Assembly: GCF_900155525.1 (NCBI RefSeq)
Contig: NZ_LT706945.1
Location: 110,588 to 174,587 of the forward strand
DNA from: Mailhella massiliensis
GTDB lineage: Bacteria; Desulfobacterota; Desulfovibrionia; Desulfovibrionales; Desulfovibrionaceae
Direction: 5' to 3'
Length of the DNA stretch: 64,000 nucleotides
The notes under the pieces were generated by a model. The model saw only the letters and a list, made by a program, of their open reading frames with translations. It made no database searches and was not told where the DNA came from. How positions within the stretch are numbered: position 1 is the stretch's first letter; every line of letters begins with the position of its first letter. Position numbers and translations under genes: made by a program. This document shows positions 36,198 to 45,010 of the stretch, one piece after another.

Positions 36198-38642
36198 CTA
36201 TGCGCCGAGAAACCAGTCGCCCCACAGGGCCTGACCAAGGGAAACGGCGCCGTCCCCTGCGGGGAAACGGCGCGGCACAAGCGGCGTAAGGCCGAGGCGT
36301 CGCATTTCTTCGGGCAGGCACGCAAGCAGGGTACGGTTGTTGAACACCCCGCCGCAGAGCGCCACGGTGCTGATGCCGCAGCCGTCGGCCGCAAGACGCG
36401 CCCAGCGGGCAAGGCCCCGTACAAGGCCGTCATGAAAGCGGCGGGCGGCTCTTCCTGGATGGCGGCAGTCGTTGGCGGCATGGCGGAACAGGGCCGCAAC
36501 ATCGGCTTCCAGCAGGCCGTCGCGTTCGATGAGGGGCAGATCGTACGCCCCCTGTTCGGAAGCATCCTGCGCCTCTTCCAGGCGGACGGCGGCCTGTCCT
36601 TCGTAGGTGATGTCGAAGCAGAGGCCGCACAGGGCGGCCACGGCATCGAACAGGCGGCCGCAGCTTGACGTTTTCGGGCAGTTTATGCCCTGCGTCATCA
36701 TTTCCCGCACCATGGGCGCGAGGCGGGCGCGTTCCGGCGATCCTTCCAGCCAGGGACGGGGACGGTCGGGCAGATCGGCGGCCCTCCACAGGGCTTCCGC
36801 CGTTCTCCACGGCGAGCGGATGGCGGCTTCTCCTCCCGGCAGCAGAAAAGGTGAGAACCGGCCCAGCCGCTGCCATGCGCCGGGCCGTACGAGCAGCAGT
36901 TCCCCTCCCCAGACGGTGTCGTCGTCGCCGAGACCGGAACCGTCCAGCGCAAGGCCGAGTACGGGCCCGGTGAGACCGTGTTCCGCCATGACGGCGCAGA
37001 CGTGCGCGACGTGATGCTGGAGAAACAGCTCCCGCAGGCCGTGCCTTTGAGCGACGTCGTCCGCAAGACGGCTGGAAAGAAAGTCGGGGTGCAGGTCGCG
37101 CACCACAAGACCCGGCTCCACCTCCAGAAGGCCCGTGAGGTGACGCAGCGTTTCCTCAAAGAAGGCGAGGTGTTCCGCCCGGCTCACGTCGCCGATATGC
37201 TGGCTGACGAAGGCTTCCGCTCCCCGCGTGAGACAGAAGGTGTGCTTGAGTTCCGCCCCGGCGGCGAATACGCAGTCCCCGGCCTCCCGCGCAGGGCGCG
37301 GAGGAAGGGAAAGGGGCGTAGGGACGAAGCCGCGCGCCCGGCGTACCATGAGTTCCGGGGCGCAGGGCGCGTGTTCCTTCTCTTCGCCGGGGAAGACGAC
37401 GGAATCGTCCACGCGCACGAGGATGTCGCGGTCGTGAAAAAGGAAGAGGTCGGCCATGTCGCCGAGGCGTTTTTTCGCTTCGCGGTTGCCGAGGCAGATG
37501 GGCGCGCCGTGAGGATTGCCCGAGGTCATGACCAGGGCGCTCAGAGCGTCTTCCTTGTTGCCGCCCGCCCATTCCGGGTGAAAGAGCAGATGATGCAGCG
37601 GGGTGGAAGGCAGCATGATGCCTATGCTTGCGCTGTCCGGCGCGAGAAGGGCGGGAAGAACATCCTCCCCTTCGCCCGCCCGTTTGCGCGGGCAGATGAC
37701 GATGGGCCTTGCGGGTGAGAGAAGGAGATCCCGCGCGCCCCTGCCGATATGGGCGAAGCGGGAGGCGCTTTCCACATCCGCCGCCATGACGGCAAGGGCC
37801 TTGTGCGGTCTTGCCTTGCGGCGGCGAAGCTCCGCCACGGCCGATTCGTTGTGCGCGTCGCAGACGAGGTGAAAGCCGCCGAGTCCCCTGACGGCTGCGA
37901 TACGCCCTTTTCCGAGTTCGGCAAGAAGCGCGGGGATTGCGGCTTTTCCCATGATGACGCCGTCGGCAAGGCCGCAGAGCTTTCTGCGCTTTTCGTACAC
38001 CGCCGCAAGAGCGGGGGACTCTGTCTGCGGCAGGGGGGCGTTCAGCTCGTTTTCGTATCTGCCGTCTTCCAGCCAGAGAACGGGGCCGCAGTCCGGGCAG
38101 GCGTCGGGCTGGGCATGGAAGCGACGGTCGGCGGGGTTGTGATATTCTTCCGCGCAGGGCCCGCACATGGGAAAGCACGCCATGCTGGTCACGGGCCTGT
38201 CGTAGGGGATGGAACGCGTGATGGTGTAGCGCGGCCCGCAGTTCGTGCAGTTGGTGAAGGCGTAGCCGAAGCGGCGGTTTTCCGGGTCGGCCATGTCGTC
38301 GAGACAGTCGGAACAGGGAGCGACGTCGGGGCTGACCAGCACGCTGTGGCCGCGGTGCTTTCCGGCGGAACTTTCTTCGATGCGGAAGGAATCTTCCCCC
38401 TCCAGCAGGGGGGCGTCCCTCCTCGTCAGGGAGGCGATGCGCGCAAGGGGCGGCAGGTGTTCGGAAAAACGTGAGAAGAGAAGAAGCGCGTTTTCTTCTC
38501 CCTGCACTTCTATGCGCACGCCTTCGGGGGTGTTGCCCACAAAGCCCGTGAGTCTGAGCCTTGCGGCTTCGCGGTAGATGAAGGGCCGGAAGCCCACGCC
38601 CTGAACCTGTCCGGTGAGAATGTAGATGTGCCTTGTCCTCAT
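36198..38642 (-). CDS. hypF: Carbamoyltransferase HypF
   Basis: An 814-residue maturation protein that makes the cyanide ligands of NiFe hydrogenase from carbamoyl phosphate. It has an N-terminal acylphosphatase domain (about 5-90, GFRPFIYREA), paired zinc-finger cysteines (CSDC, CTNCGP, CGPC, CPDCGP, about 108-200), a YrdC-like domain (about 215-400) and a Kae1-like domain with HHVAH near 545. Full length. No other hyp genes are adjacent. Confidence 0.94.
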   Translation of the reverse strand: MRTRHIYILTGQVQGVGFRPFIYREAARLRLTGFVGNTPEGVRIEVQGEENALLLFSRFSEHLPPLARIASLTRRDAPLLEGEDSFRIEESSAGKHRGHSVLVSPDVAPCSDCLDDMADPENRRFGYAFTNCTNCGPRYTITRSIPYDRPVTSMACFPMCGPCAEEYHNPADRRFHAQPDACPDCGPVLWLEDGRYENELNAPLPQTESPALAAVYEKRRKLCGLADGVIMGKAAIPALLAELGKGRIAAVRGLGGFHLVCDAHNESAVAELRRRKARPHKALAVMAADVESASRFAHIGRGARDLLLSPARPIVICPRKRAGEGEDVLPALLAPDSASIGIMLPSTPLHHLLFHPEWAGGNKEDALSALVMTSGNPHGAPICLGNREAKKRLGDMADLFLFHDRDILVRVDDSVVFPGEEKEHAPCAPELMVRRARGFVPTPLSLPPRPAREAGDCVFAAGAELKHTFCLTRGAEAFVSQHIGDVSRAEHLAFFEETLRHLTGLLEVEPGLVVRDLHPDFLSSRLADDVAQRHGLRELFLQHHVAHVCAVMAEHGLTGPVLGLALDGSGLGDDDTVWGGELLLVRPGAWQRLGRFSPFLLPGGEAAIRSPWRTAEALWRAADLPDRPRPWLEGSPERARLAPMVREMMTQGINCPKTSSCGRLFDAVAALCGLCFDITYEGQAAVRLEEAQDASEQGAYDLPLIERDGLLEADVAALFRHAANDCRHPGRAARRFHDGLVRGLARWARLAADGCGISTVALCGGVFNNRTLLACLPEEMRRLGLTPLVPRRFPAGDGAVSLGQALWGDWFLGA

Positions 38643-38914
38643 GCTTCCTCCACAGGGGAATATAGCTTCCGTTTCCGTCGAAGGAAAGCTTCCGGTTTTT
38701 TCGGGAAAGGGGGGCGTCGCTTTTTTCCTTGAGAATGCGTCCGCAATAACATAGGATCATGCCTCTGGAATCCGCCGAGAGAGGCTTTTTCCGCCGGGAG
38801 GCGGGGCGGCGGGTTTCGCCGGGGAACTTCCATACCGAAGTTTGCTCCCATGGCGGCGGCGCCCGGCCGCCCGGCCTGCGGCCCCGGAATTTCCGCGTGT
38901 ATAAGGAACGGAAT

Positions 38915-40564
38915 ATGTCGAAATTTATGTTGCAGGAACGCACCCTCGGCCAGATGCTGGACGAAACCGTCAGGCGTTTCCCCGATCGTGAGGCCCTCGT
39001 GTATGTGGGGCACGATTACCGGCAGACCTGGAGCGAGTTTGCCGACACCGTGGACAGGCTGGGACGGGGCCTGATGGCGCTGGGCGTCGAACCCGGCGAA
39101 AAAATAGCCCTCTGGGCCACCAACGTGCCGAACTGGGTGTCGCTCATGTTCGCGGCCGCCCGCATAGGAGCCACGCTCCTGGCGGTGAACACCAACTACC
39201 GCGACAGCGAACTCGAGTACCTCATCCGTCAGTCCGAGTGCGAAAATTTCTTCTGTATCGACGGATTTCTCGACTACGACTATGTGTCGGCCCTGTACCG
39301 GGTCATTCCCAACCTCAAGGATCAGCACGAAGGCGAGCTGCACTGCGAAAAGTTCCCCCATCTGCGCCGCGTCATGAGCCTGAAGGACATTCCGCATCCG
39401 GGCATCCTGCCCCTTTCCGCCATTCTGGACAGGGCCGGAGAGGTTTCCGACGAGGAGTACGAGGCGCGCAAGGCGAAGGTGAAGCCCCATGACGTGGTGA
39501 ACATGCAGTACACCTCGGGGACCACCGGTTTTCCCAAGGGCGTCATGCTCACCCATGTGGGCATAGGCAACAACGGTTTCTGCGTCGGCGAGCGCGAGGA
39601 GCTTACGGAAAACGACAGGGTGATCATTCCTCTGCCGCTTTTCCACTGTCTGGGATGCGTGGTGGGCGTGCTTGCCTGCGTGAGCCACGGTTCCACCATG
39701 GTCATCACGGAAACCTTCTCTCCCGAACGCGTCATGGCCGCCATTCAGGACGAAAAGTGCACCGGCGTGTACGGCGTGCCTTCCACCTACATTTCCATGC
39801 TGGGACATCGCCGCTTCAGCCAGTATGATTTTTCGAGCCTGCGCTTCGGCCTGATGAGCGGCTCCGTATGCCCCGAACCCCTCATCCGCCAGGTGATGGA
39901 GGCCATGAATCTGAAGGCCGTGGTCATTCCCTACGGCCTGACGGAATGTTCCCCCGTCATCACCATGACCGGCATCACGGAAAGCGACGAACACCGCTGC
40001 CGCTCCGTGGGCAGCGTGCTGGAAGGCATGGAAGTGGAACTGCGCGATCCGGCGACGAAGAAGCCCGTGCCCTGCGGCACGCAGGGCGAAATCTGCTGCC
40101 GCGGCTACAACGTGATGAAGGGGTACTTCAACATGCCCGAGGCCACGGCGGAAACCGTGGATGAAAACGGCTGGCTGCATACCGGCGACCTCGGCGTGAT
40201 GGACGAGGCGGGCTATCTGCGCATCACCGGCCGTATCAAGGATATGATCGTGCGCGGCGGCGAGAATATCTATCCGCGCGAAATCGAGGAATTTCTGCTG
40301 GAAATGGAATCTGTGCGCGACGTGCAGGTGCTCGGCATTCCCTCCCGCCGCTACGGCGAGGACGTGGCGGCCTTCCTCATTGCCCGCGAGGGATGCAGCG
40401 TGAGGCCCGAAGACGTGCGCGACTTCTGCCGCGGGCGCGTGGCCTGGCACAAGATTCCGCGGTATGTCGCCGTGGTGGAGGATTTCCCCAAGACGGCCAA
40501 CGGCAAGGTGCAGAAGTACAAGCTGCGCGAAATGGCCGCGGAGCTCTTCCCCAATGTCAAGTAA
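38915..40564 (+). CDS. Acyl-CoA synthetase / AMP-dependent ligase
   Basis: A 549-residue adenylate-forming enzyme. The P-loop is YTSGTTGFPKGV (about 199), the A5 motif YGLTECSPV (about 350), the A7 motif TGDLGVMDEAGYL and the catalytic Lys motif NGKVQKYKLRE at the C-terminus. It activates fatty acids as acyl-CoA, most like medium/long-chain FadD3/FadK types. Start MSKFMLQ follows AAGGAA. Its end overlaps the next gene by 11 bases. Confidence 0.88.
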   Translation: MSKFMLQERTLGQMLDETVRRFPDREALVYVGHDYRQTWSEFADTVDRLGRGLMALGVEPGEKIALWATNVPNWVSLMFAAARIGATLLAVNTNYRDSELEYLIRQSECENFFCIDGFLDYDYVSALYRVIPNLKDQHEGELHCEKFPHLRRVMSLKDIPHPGILPLSAILDRAGEVSDEEYEARKAKVKPHDVVNMQYTSGTTGFPKGVMLTHVGIGNNGFCVGEREELTENDRVIIPLPLFHCLGCVVGVLACVSHGSTMVITETFSPERVMAAIQDEKCTGVYGVPSTYISMLGHRRFSQYDFSSLRFGLMSGSVCPEPLIRQVMEAMNLKAVVIPYGLTECSPVITMTGITESDEHRCRSVGSVLEGMEVELRDPATKKPVPCGTQGEICCRGYNVMKGYFNMPEATAETVDENGWLHTGDLGVMDEAGYLRITGRIKDMIVRGGENIYPREIEEFLLEMESVRDVQVLGIPSRRYGEDVAAFLIAREGCSVRPEDVRDFCRGRVAWHKIPRYVAVVEDFPKTANGKVQKYKLREMAAELFPNVK

Positions 40565-41489
40565 GCCGCTTATCGCCTATGTGGCGGCCCGGGGCTTTGA
40601 ACGGGATCTGCTGGATGAGCTTCGGCTTCACGACGTGCATGTGCGCGAAGTGAAGGGCGGCCTTGTTCTTGCCGAGGGCCTGTTTTATTCCGCCTGGGCG
40701 CAGAACATCTGGCTGGAGCCTTTTTTCCAGCCCATAGCCTCCGTGGGCGAGGCCGTGCGCATTCTCAAGTCCATACAGCGGAACTGGAAGCTGCACGCCG
40801 TGGATTTTCACCGCAGGGCCGCGCTCATCGAGTCGCAGCTCCCGCCGGTGAAGGCCAGACCGCTGGCTTTCGGGCAGCGTGCGCCTTCCTCCCCTCTGGG
40901 GGCATGGACCTTGTGGGATCACGATACGCTGCTGGTTTCCGCGACATGCTCCTCCGCCTTTCCCGACGGGGAGGTGCGCTTCGAGGAGGACCGCGAGAAT
41001 CCGCCGAGCCGTGCCTATCTCAAGCTGTGGGAGACCTTCACGCTTTTCGACCGCACCCCCCGTCCGGGCGAGCTTTGTGTGGATCTGGGCTCCGCTCCCG
41101 GCGGCTGGACGTGGGTTCTTGCCACGCTCGGGGCGAAGGTGTTCAGCATCGACAAATCGCCCATAGACAGACGTGTGGCGGCCATGAAGGGCGTGGATCA
41201 CTGCCTCGGCAGCGGTTTCGGTCTGGAGCCCCGCACGGCGGGGTATGTGGACTGGCTTTTTTCCGATATGGCCTGCTACCCGGAAAGACTGCTCGGTACG
41301 GTGAGGCAGTGGCTGGACGAGGAGGCCGCAGGGAACTTCGTGTGCACCATCAAGCTTCAGGGGGCCACCGATCACGTTGTGGTGCAGGCGTTCCGGGACA
41401 TTCCGGGGTCGCGCGTGGTGCACCTTTCGTGCAATAAACACGAGCTGACGTGGGTCAATTTGAAGGAATGGCGCGAAGGCGGCCGCTAG
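40554..41489 (+). CDS. RlmM-like 23S rRNA ribose methyltransferase
   Basis: A 311-residue protein with a THUMP-like N-terminal half and an FtsJ/RrmJ-type SAM domain (VDLGSAPGGWTWVLA, motif I; LFSDMACYP; CTIKLQG; CNKHELTWVN). This matches the K-D-K-E scheme of 2'-O-methyltransferases such as RlmM, which methylates C2498 of 23S rRNA. Shorter than E. coli RlmM (366). It starts inside the end of the acyl-CoA synthetase gene. Confidence 0.82.
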   Translation: MSSKPLIAYVAARGFERDLLDELRLHDVHVREVKGGLVLAEGLFYSAWAQNIWLEPFFQPIASVGEAVRILKSIQRNWKLHAVDFHRRAALIESQLPPVKARPLAFGQRAPSSPLGAWTLWDHDTLLVSATCSSAFPDGEVRFEEDRENPPSRAYLKLWETFTLFDRTPRPGELCVDLGSAPGGWTWVLATLGAKVFSIDKSPIDRRVAAMKGVDHCLGSGFGLEPRTAGYVDWLFSDMACYPERLLGTVRQWLDEEAAGNFVCTIKLQGATDHVVVQAFRDIPGSRVVHLSCNKHELTWVNLKEWREGGR

Positions 41490-41581
41490 TATCCCAAGGC
41501 TTGCGGCGCTTGTGTTTTCGGCCTCCGAAGATACTCTGAAAAGGTGCTGTCGAAAGGCTTTTTCATAAAAATCTTCTCAGG

Positions 41582-41625
41582 TTAGCATAGCTAAGCTTGA
41601 CATACGGGGATTCTCATTCTACTGA
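41582..41625 (+). promoter_or_regulatory. Promoter region of the HU gene
   Basis: A perfect TTGACA (41597-41602) lies 17 bases before a weak TACTGA (41620-41625). The palindrome TTAGCATAGCTAA (41582-41594) abuts the -35 box, and a GACTC/GAGTC stem (41631-41646) lies in the leader. Confidence 0.5.
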
Positions 41626-41671
41626 AAAGTGACTCAGTGAAGAGTCAAAAAATTTTTGGGAGAGTGAAACC

Positions 41672-41947
41672 ATGACGAAAGCTGAACTGGTCGAGAAGAT
41701 CTACGCCAAGAGCGGCCTTGAGACGAAAGTAAAATCTGAAGCGGCGCTGGATGCTGTGATCTCCGCCATCTCCGAGTGCCTTGCTTCCGGCGATTCCATC
41801 ACTCTGATGGGCTTTGGCAGCTTCAAGGTCGTCAAGCGCGCACCTCGTACCGGCCGTAACCCTCGTACCAACGAGAAGATTGAAATCCCCGCCTGCTCCG
41901 TTGTGAAGTTCCTTCCCGGTAAGGCTCTTAAGGACGCCATCAAGTAA
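41672..41947 (+). CDS. hup: HU-family nucleoid protein
   Basis: A 91-residue histone-like protein with the DNA-binding arm segment GRNPRTNEKIEIPA and GFGSFKVVKRA. It bends and compacts DNA as a dimer. GGGAGAG precedes the ATG. It ends in a strong terminator. IHF instead of HU cannot be fully excluded, but the sequence is HU-like. Confidence 0.93.
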   Translation: MTKAELVEKIYAKSGLETKVKSEAALDAVISAISECLASGDSITLMGFGSFKVVKRAPRTGRNPRTNEKIEIPACSVVKFLPGKALKDAIK

Positions 41948-41972
41948 CAGCGTTTTTCAGCGTTTGTGGAAC

Positions 41973-42006
41973 GGCCGCCCGCATCATGCGGGCGGCCCGT
42001 TTTTTT
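41973..42006 (+). terminator. Rho-independent terminator of the HU gene
   Basis: A 12-bp stem (41973-41984 with 41986-41997) is followed by a seven-T run. The IS200-type element begins directly after it. Confidence 0.93.
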
Positions 42007-42007
42007 A

Positions 42008-42697
42008 AGACTGAAAACTCCCCGCTATGCGGGGAGTTCCAAAAAGGCGAAGCCTTTAAACAAGTTAAAAAAGGGGTTCCTTTGTGAGATAACCAGTTGT
42101 CTCGACTCGAAATCTATACACAAAGGAACCCAATAATGAATGACCAGAGTTTAAACCATACCCGTTGGAACTGCAAGTATCACATCGTTTTCGCTCCGAA
42201 ATTCAGACGCAAGCTGGTATACGGAAGGTATCGCAGAACGATCGGCGAAATTCTGAGAAAACTGTGTGAATACAAAGGAATAGAGATAGTGGAAGCAAAT
42301 GCGTGTGTGGACCATATTCATATGTGCGTCAAGATTCCGCCCAAGTATAGCGTGGCGCAGATCATGGGGTATTTGAAAGGGAAGAGTTCCTTGATGATAT
42401 TCGAGAGTTTTCCGCATCTGCGCTACAAGTTCGGCAATCGCCATTTCTGGTGTACCGGTTATTTTGTCAGCACGGTGGGAGTAAATGAGGCGACCATCAT
42501 CAAATATGTGAGGGAGCAGGAAGAACGAGACAAAATAACAGACCAGTATAGCCTGGTAGAACGGCCCGTCAGCTCGTTTACGAGCAGCAGGAAATAACTC
42601 TTCGGCAAGAGTCGAGACAGAGCCCTCTTAAGAGGGCAGCCGGGTAACAGACCCTTATAGGGTCAAATCAAACCGCCCCTTGAAGGGGCGGTTCTGA
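42008..42697 (+). mobile_element. IS200/IS605-family insertion sequence, intact
   Basis: An approximately 690-base element with no terminal inverted repeats. A subterminal hairpin lies at the left end (ACTCCCCGCTATGCGGGGAGT) and another at the right (AACCGCCCCTTGAAGGGGCGGTT), as used by single-strand HUH transposases. It inserted just after the HU terminator. The exact ends are estimated by comparison with the decayed copy at 21352. The 210 bases between its right end and the MATE terminator (42698-42909) hold nothing recognisable. Confidence 0.8.
42136..42597 (+). CDS. tnpA: IS200/IS605-family transposase TnpA
   Basis: A 153-residue HUH (Y1) transposase. The metal-binding HUH motif is HIHMCVK, the N-terminal signature is YHIVFAPKFRRK and the catalytic Tyr lies in IIKYVREQEERDK. 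The C-terminal about 20 residues are a little longer than usual. The frame is open and looks functional. No tnpB is associated. The A/T-rich codon use differs from its neighbours, a sign of recent arrival. Confidence 0.93.
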   Translation: MNDQSLNHTRWNCKYHIVFAPKFRRKLVYGRYRRTIGEILRKLCEYKGIEIVEANACVDHIHMCVKIPPKYSVAQIMGYLKGKSSLMIFESFPHLRYKFGNRHFWCTGYFVSTVGVNEATIIKYVREQEERDKITDQYSLVERPVSSFTSSRK

Positions 42698-42909
42698 CTT
42701 ATGTTCCCATGGCTGCGGGCAGCCGGGCGGAGAGGCCGCGGTTCCGCGCAACGGCATGAACAGGCGGATGCGCGGTGTAACGCCGTCTGCCCGGAGGCGG
42801 AAAGCCCCGCGGAAGGCGGGAGGGGCGGCGGAGCGCGGCCGTTCTGGCTGCGGGCGTTCAGAAAGGGCGTTTGCGCATCGTATGGGCCCTGATGAGCGGC
42901 GAAAAGAAA

Positions 42910-42937
42910 GCGTCGGCGGATTCATGTCCGCCGACGC
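42910..42937 (-). terminator. Terminator of the MATE gene
   Basis: GCGTCGGCGGA (42910-42920) pairs with TCCGCCGACGC (42927-42937). On the minus strand a T-rich tract (CTTTCTTTTC) follows. It begins 42 bases after the MATE stop. Confidence 0.75.
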
Positions 42938-42979
42938 AAAAACAGCCGTACAGAGCCGTTCAGGCCGCTGCAGCGGCGA

Positions 42980-44347
42980 TCAGCGCCCTATTTTCCGTTT
43001 CATGGCTTCCACGGAAAGATGCTCCAGCCTATGGATTCGCCAGAGATAGAGCACGGCGGCCACGCTGAGCCCTGCGATGAGGGCTATCCAGAAACCCAGC
43101 ACGCCCAGCGGTTTTTCCGTGAGCATATCCGTCATGCACAGTATCCAGCCGAGAGGCAGGCTGACCACCCAGTAGGCGATGAAGGATATGCAGAAAATGG
43201 CCCGCGTATCGTTCCAGCCGCGCAGGGAACAGAGCGTATTGGTCTGTATGCCGTCGGGGAACTGGTAGAACACTTCGCAGATGAGCAGCAGGCCTGCCAT
43301 TTCGATGACGGCCGCATCCCTGGTGTACAGTTCCGCCACGGGGTAGCGTACAAGATAGATGAGAAGGGCCAGAACGCAGGCCATGAACAGCGTGATGGTC
43401 AGCGCCGTGAGTCTTGCGCGTTTGGCCGCGCCTATGTCGCCCGCGCCGAGCAGGGTCCCCACACGGATGGTGGAGGCTGCGCCTATGGAGAAGGGGCACA
43501 TCCAGACGAAGGCGCTTACGTTGATGGCGATCTGATGACCGGCCACGGTGGTGACGCCGAGCGGGGAAACGATGAGCGCGATGAGCGCAAAGGCCGCCGT
43601 TTCATTGAGCATGGCAAAGGCCCCGGGCAGCCCTATGCGGGCGATGCGCTTCAAAAGCGCGGCGGAGGGCTTTTCCACGGCGAGGGCGGCCCTGTCGGTG
43701 TGCCGCACGAAGAACGTCATGGATGCGGCCATGAACCAGAAAAGAATGGCCGTGGCCAGACCGCAGCCGGCGGCGCCCATGGCGGGCAGGCCGAACTTGC
43801 CGAATACGAAGATGATGTTGAGCGGCACGTTGAGCGCGAGGCCGATGAAGCCCGCCACCATGGCGGGACGCGTTCTTCCGTGTCCTTCCAGAAAGCAGCG
43901 CTGCACGACGAAAAGCATGAGCGCAGGCACGCCGAAGAGCACGGCGAAAAGGTATTCCGAAGTCTTTTTCGCCAGCAGCGGGTCCATGTCGCCCCAGATG
44001 GTGATGGTGGCGCTTATGGCGAAGAAGATGCTCATGAGCAGGACGGATATGGCAAGGGCCAGCCACAGCCCCTGACGCAGAAAATGCCTGCTCTTCATTC
44101 TGTTGCCCGCGCCGAGGGCCTGCGCCACAAGCGGCGTGATGGCCATGATGAGTCCCTGGCCGAACATGATGCCCGGAATCCAGAACGAGGTGGCCACGGC
44201 CACGGCGGCCATATCCACGGGGCTTGCACGGCCCGCCACCACCGTATCCACGAACGACATGGCTATCTGCGCGATCTGGCCGAGAAAGACGGGAATGGCG
44301 AGAAAGACCAGATTGCGGGTTTCCTGTTTGCTGAAATGCCTGAACAT
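42980..44347 (-). CDS. MATE-family efflux transporter
   Basis: A 455-residue protein with 12 membrane helices in two similar halves, of the NorM group. Typical segments are FVDTVVAGRAS near the start and GHQIAINVSAF in the second half. Such pumps export cationic drugs or metabolites with sodium or proton gradients. GGAGGAG precedes the ATG. It stands alone. Confidence 0.9.
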   Translation of the reverse strand: MFRHFSKQETRNLVFLAIPVFLGQIAQIAMSFVDTVVAGRASPVDMAAVAVATSFWIPGIMFGQGLIMAITPLVAQALGAGNRMKSRHFLRQGLWLALAISVLLMSIFFAISATITIWGDMDPLLAKKTSEYLFAVLFGVPALMLFVVQRCFLEGHGRTRPAMVAGFIGLALNVPLNIIFVFGKFGLPAMGAAGCGLATAILFWFMAASMTFFVRHTDRAALAVEKPSAALLKRIARIGLPGAFAMLNETAAFALIALIVSPLGVTTVAGHQIAINVSAFVWMCPFSIGAASTIRVGTLLGAGDIGAAKRARLTALTITLFMACVLALLIYLVRYPVAELYTRDAAVIEMAGLLLICEVFYQFPDGIQTNTLCSLRGWNDTRAIFCISFIAYWVVSLPLGWILCMTDMLTEKPLGVLGFWIALIAGLSVAAVLYLWRIHRLEHLSVEAMKRKIGR

Positions 44348-44605
44348 GATGGCTCCTCCCGGTGGGAGAGGAGGTCTTGCGGGGAAGAGAAGCGCGGCTC
44401 GGCAGCGGCCGGCTTCCCTGTTTCGAACCTCATCCCTTTTTACAGGTCAATGGTTGAACACAGGCTCACGGAACGCTCTGCACAAGAGGGCGCTTCGTGT
44501 GAAAAACGGGGCCTTACGGCCCGGAAACATGGCGCGCGTCCCGAAATAGCGGGGAAGCGGCAAAGAGACGCAGGACGGCGGCAGAAACCGTCATACGGGC
44601 GATGT

Positions 44606-44658
44606 CCCGCCGTCTGCCCGCCGTGCGGGGGAAAGGAGCACGGCGGGCAGACGGCGGG
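44606..44658. repeat. 21-bp perfect inverted repeat between rpsP and the MATE gene
   Basis: Bases 44606-44626 and 44638-44658 are exact reverse complements (arms begin CCCGCCGTCTGCCCG) around an 11-base loop. It lies 80 bases after the rpsP stop, without a T-run on either strand. The rest of the 390-base gap (44348-44738) shows no gene. Confidence 0.8.
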
Positions 44659-44738
44659 AAATTCCTTACAATGTTTAAACTCGAAAACCCGTCCGCCGCC
44701 GAAGCGGGAGACGGGATCGAGCCTTTGCCTGAAAGACC

Positions 44739-44978
44739 TTACTTGCCCAGCTTCTTGAGGAGGGTGCGCACGGTGTCGGACAGTTCGGCGCCCTTGCCGA
44801 CCCAGGCCTGGAGCTTGTCGTTGTCGATGCTCAGGGTGCCGGGGTTGGTGTTGGGGTTGTAGTAGCCCAGGAATTCCAGCGGGCGACCGTCGCGGCGGCT
44901 GTCGCTGTTGATAGCCACGATGCGGTAGAAGGGGCGCTTCTTGGAACCAGAGCGGGTCATTCTCACTTTAACAGACAT
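44739..44978 (-). CDS. rpsP: Ribosomal protein bS16
   Basis: A 79-residue protein starting [20 protein letters not shown] and containing FLGYYNP, standard bS16. It is 32 bases after ffh. The usual followers (KH protein, rimM, trmD, rplS) are absent; a MATE gene follows after a gap. Confidence 0.96.
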   Translation of the reverse strand: MSVKVRMTRSGSKKRPFYRIVAINSDSRRDGRPLEFLGYYNPNTNPGTLSIDNDKLQAWVGKGAELSDTVRTLLKKLGK

Positions 44979-45010
44979 ATCTCACTCCTGATAGGGGATA
45001 GGCAGCGGGG

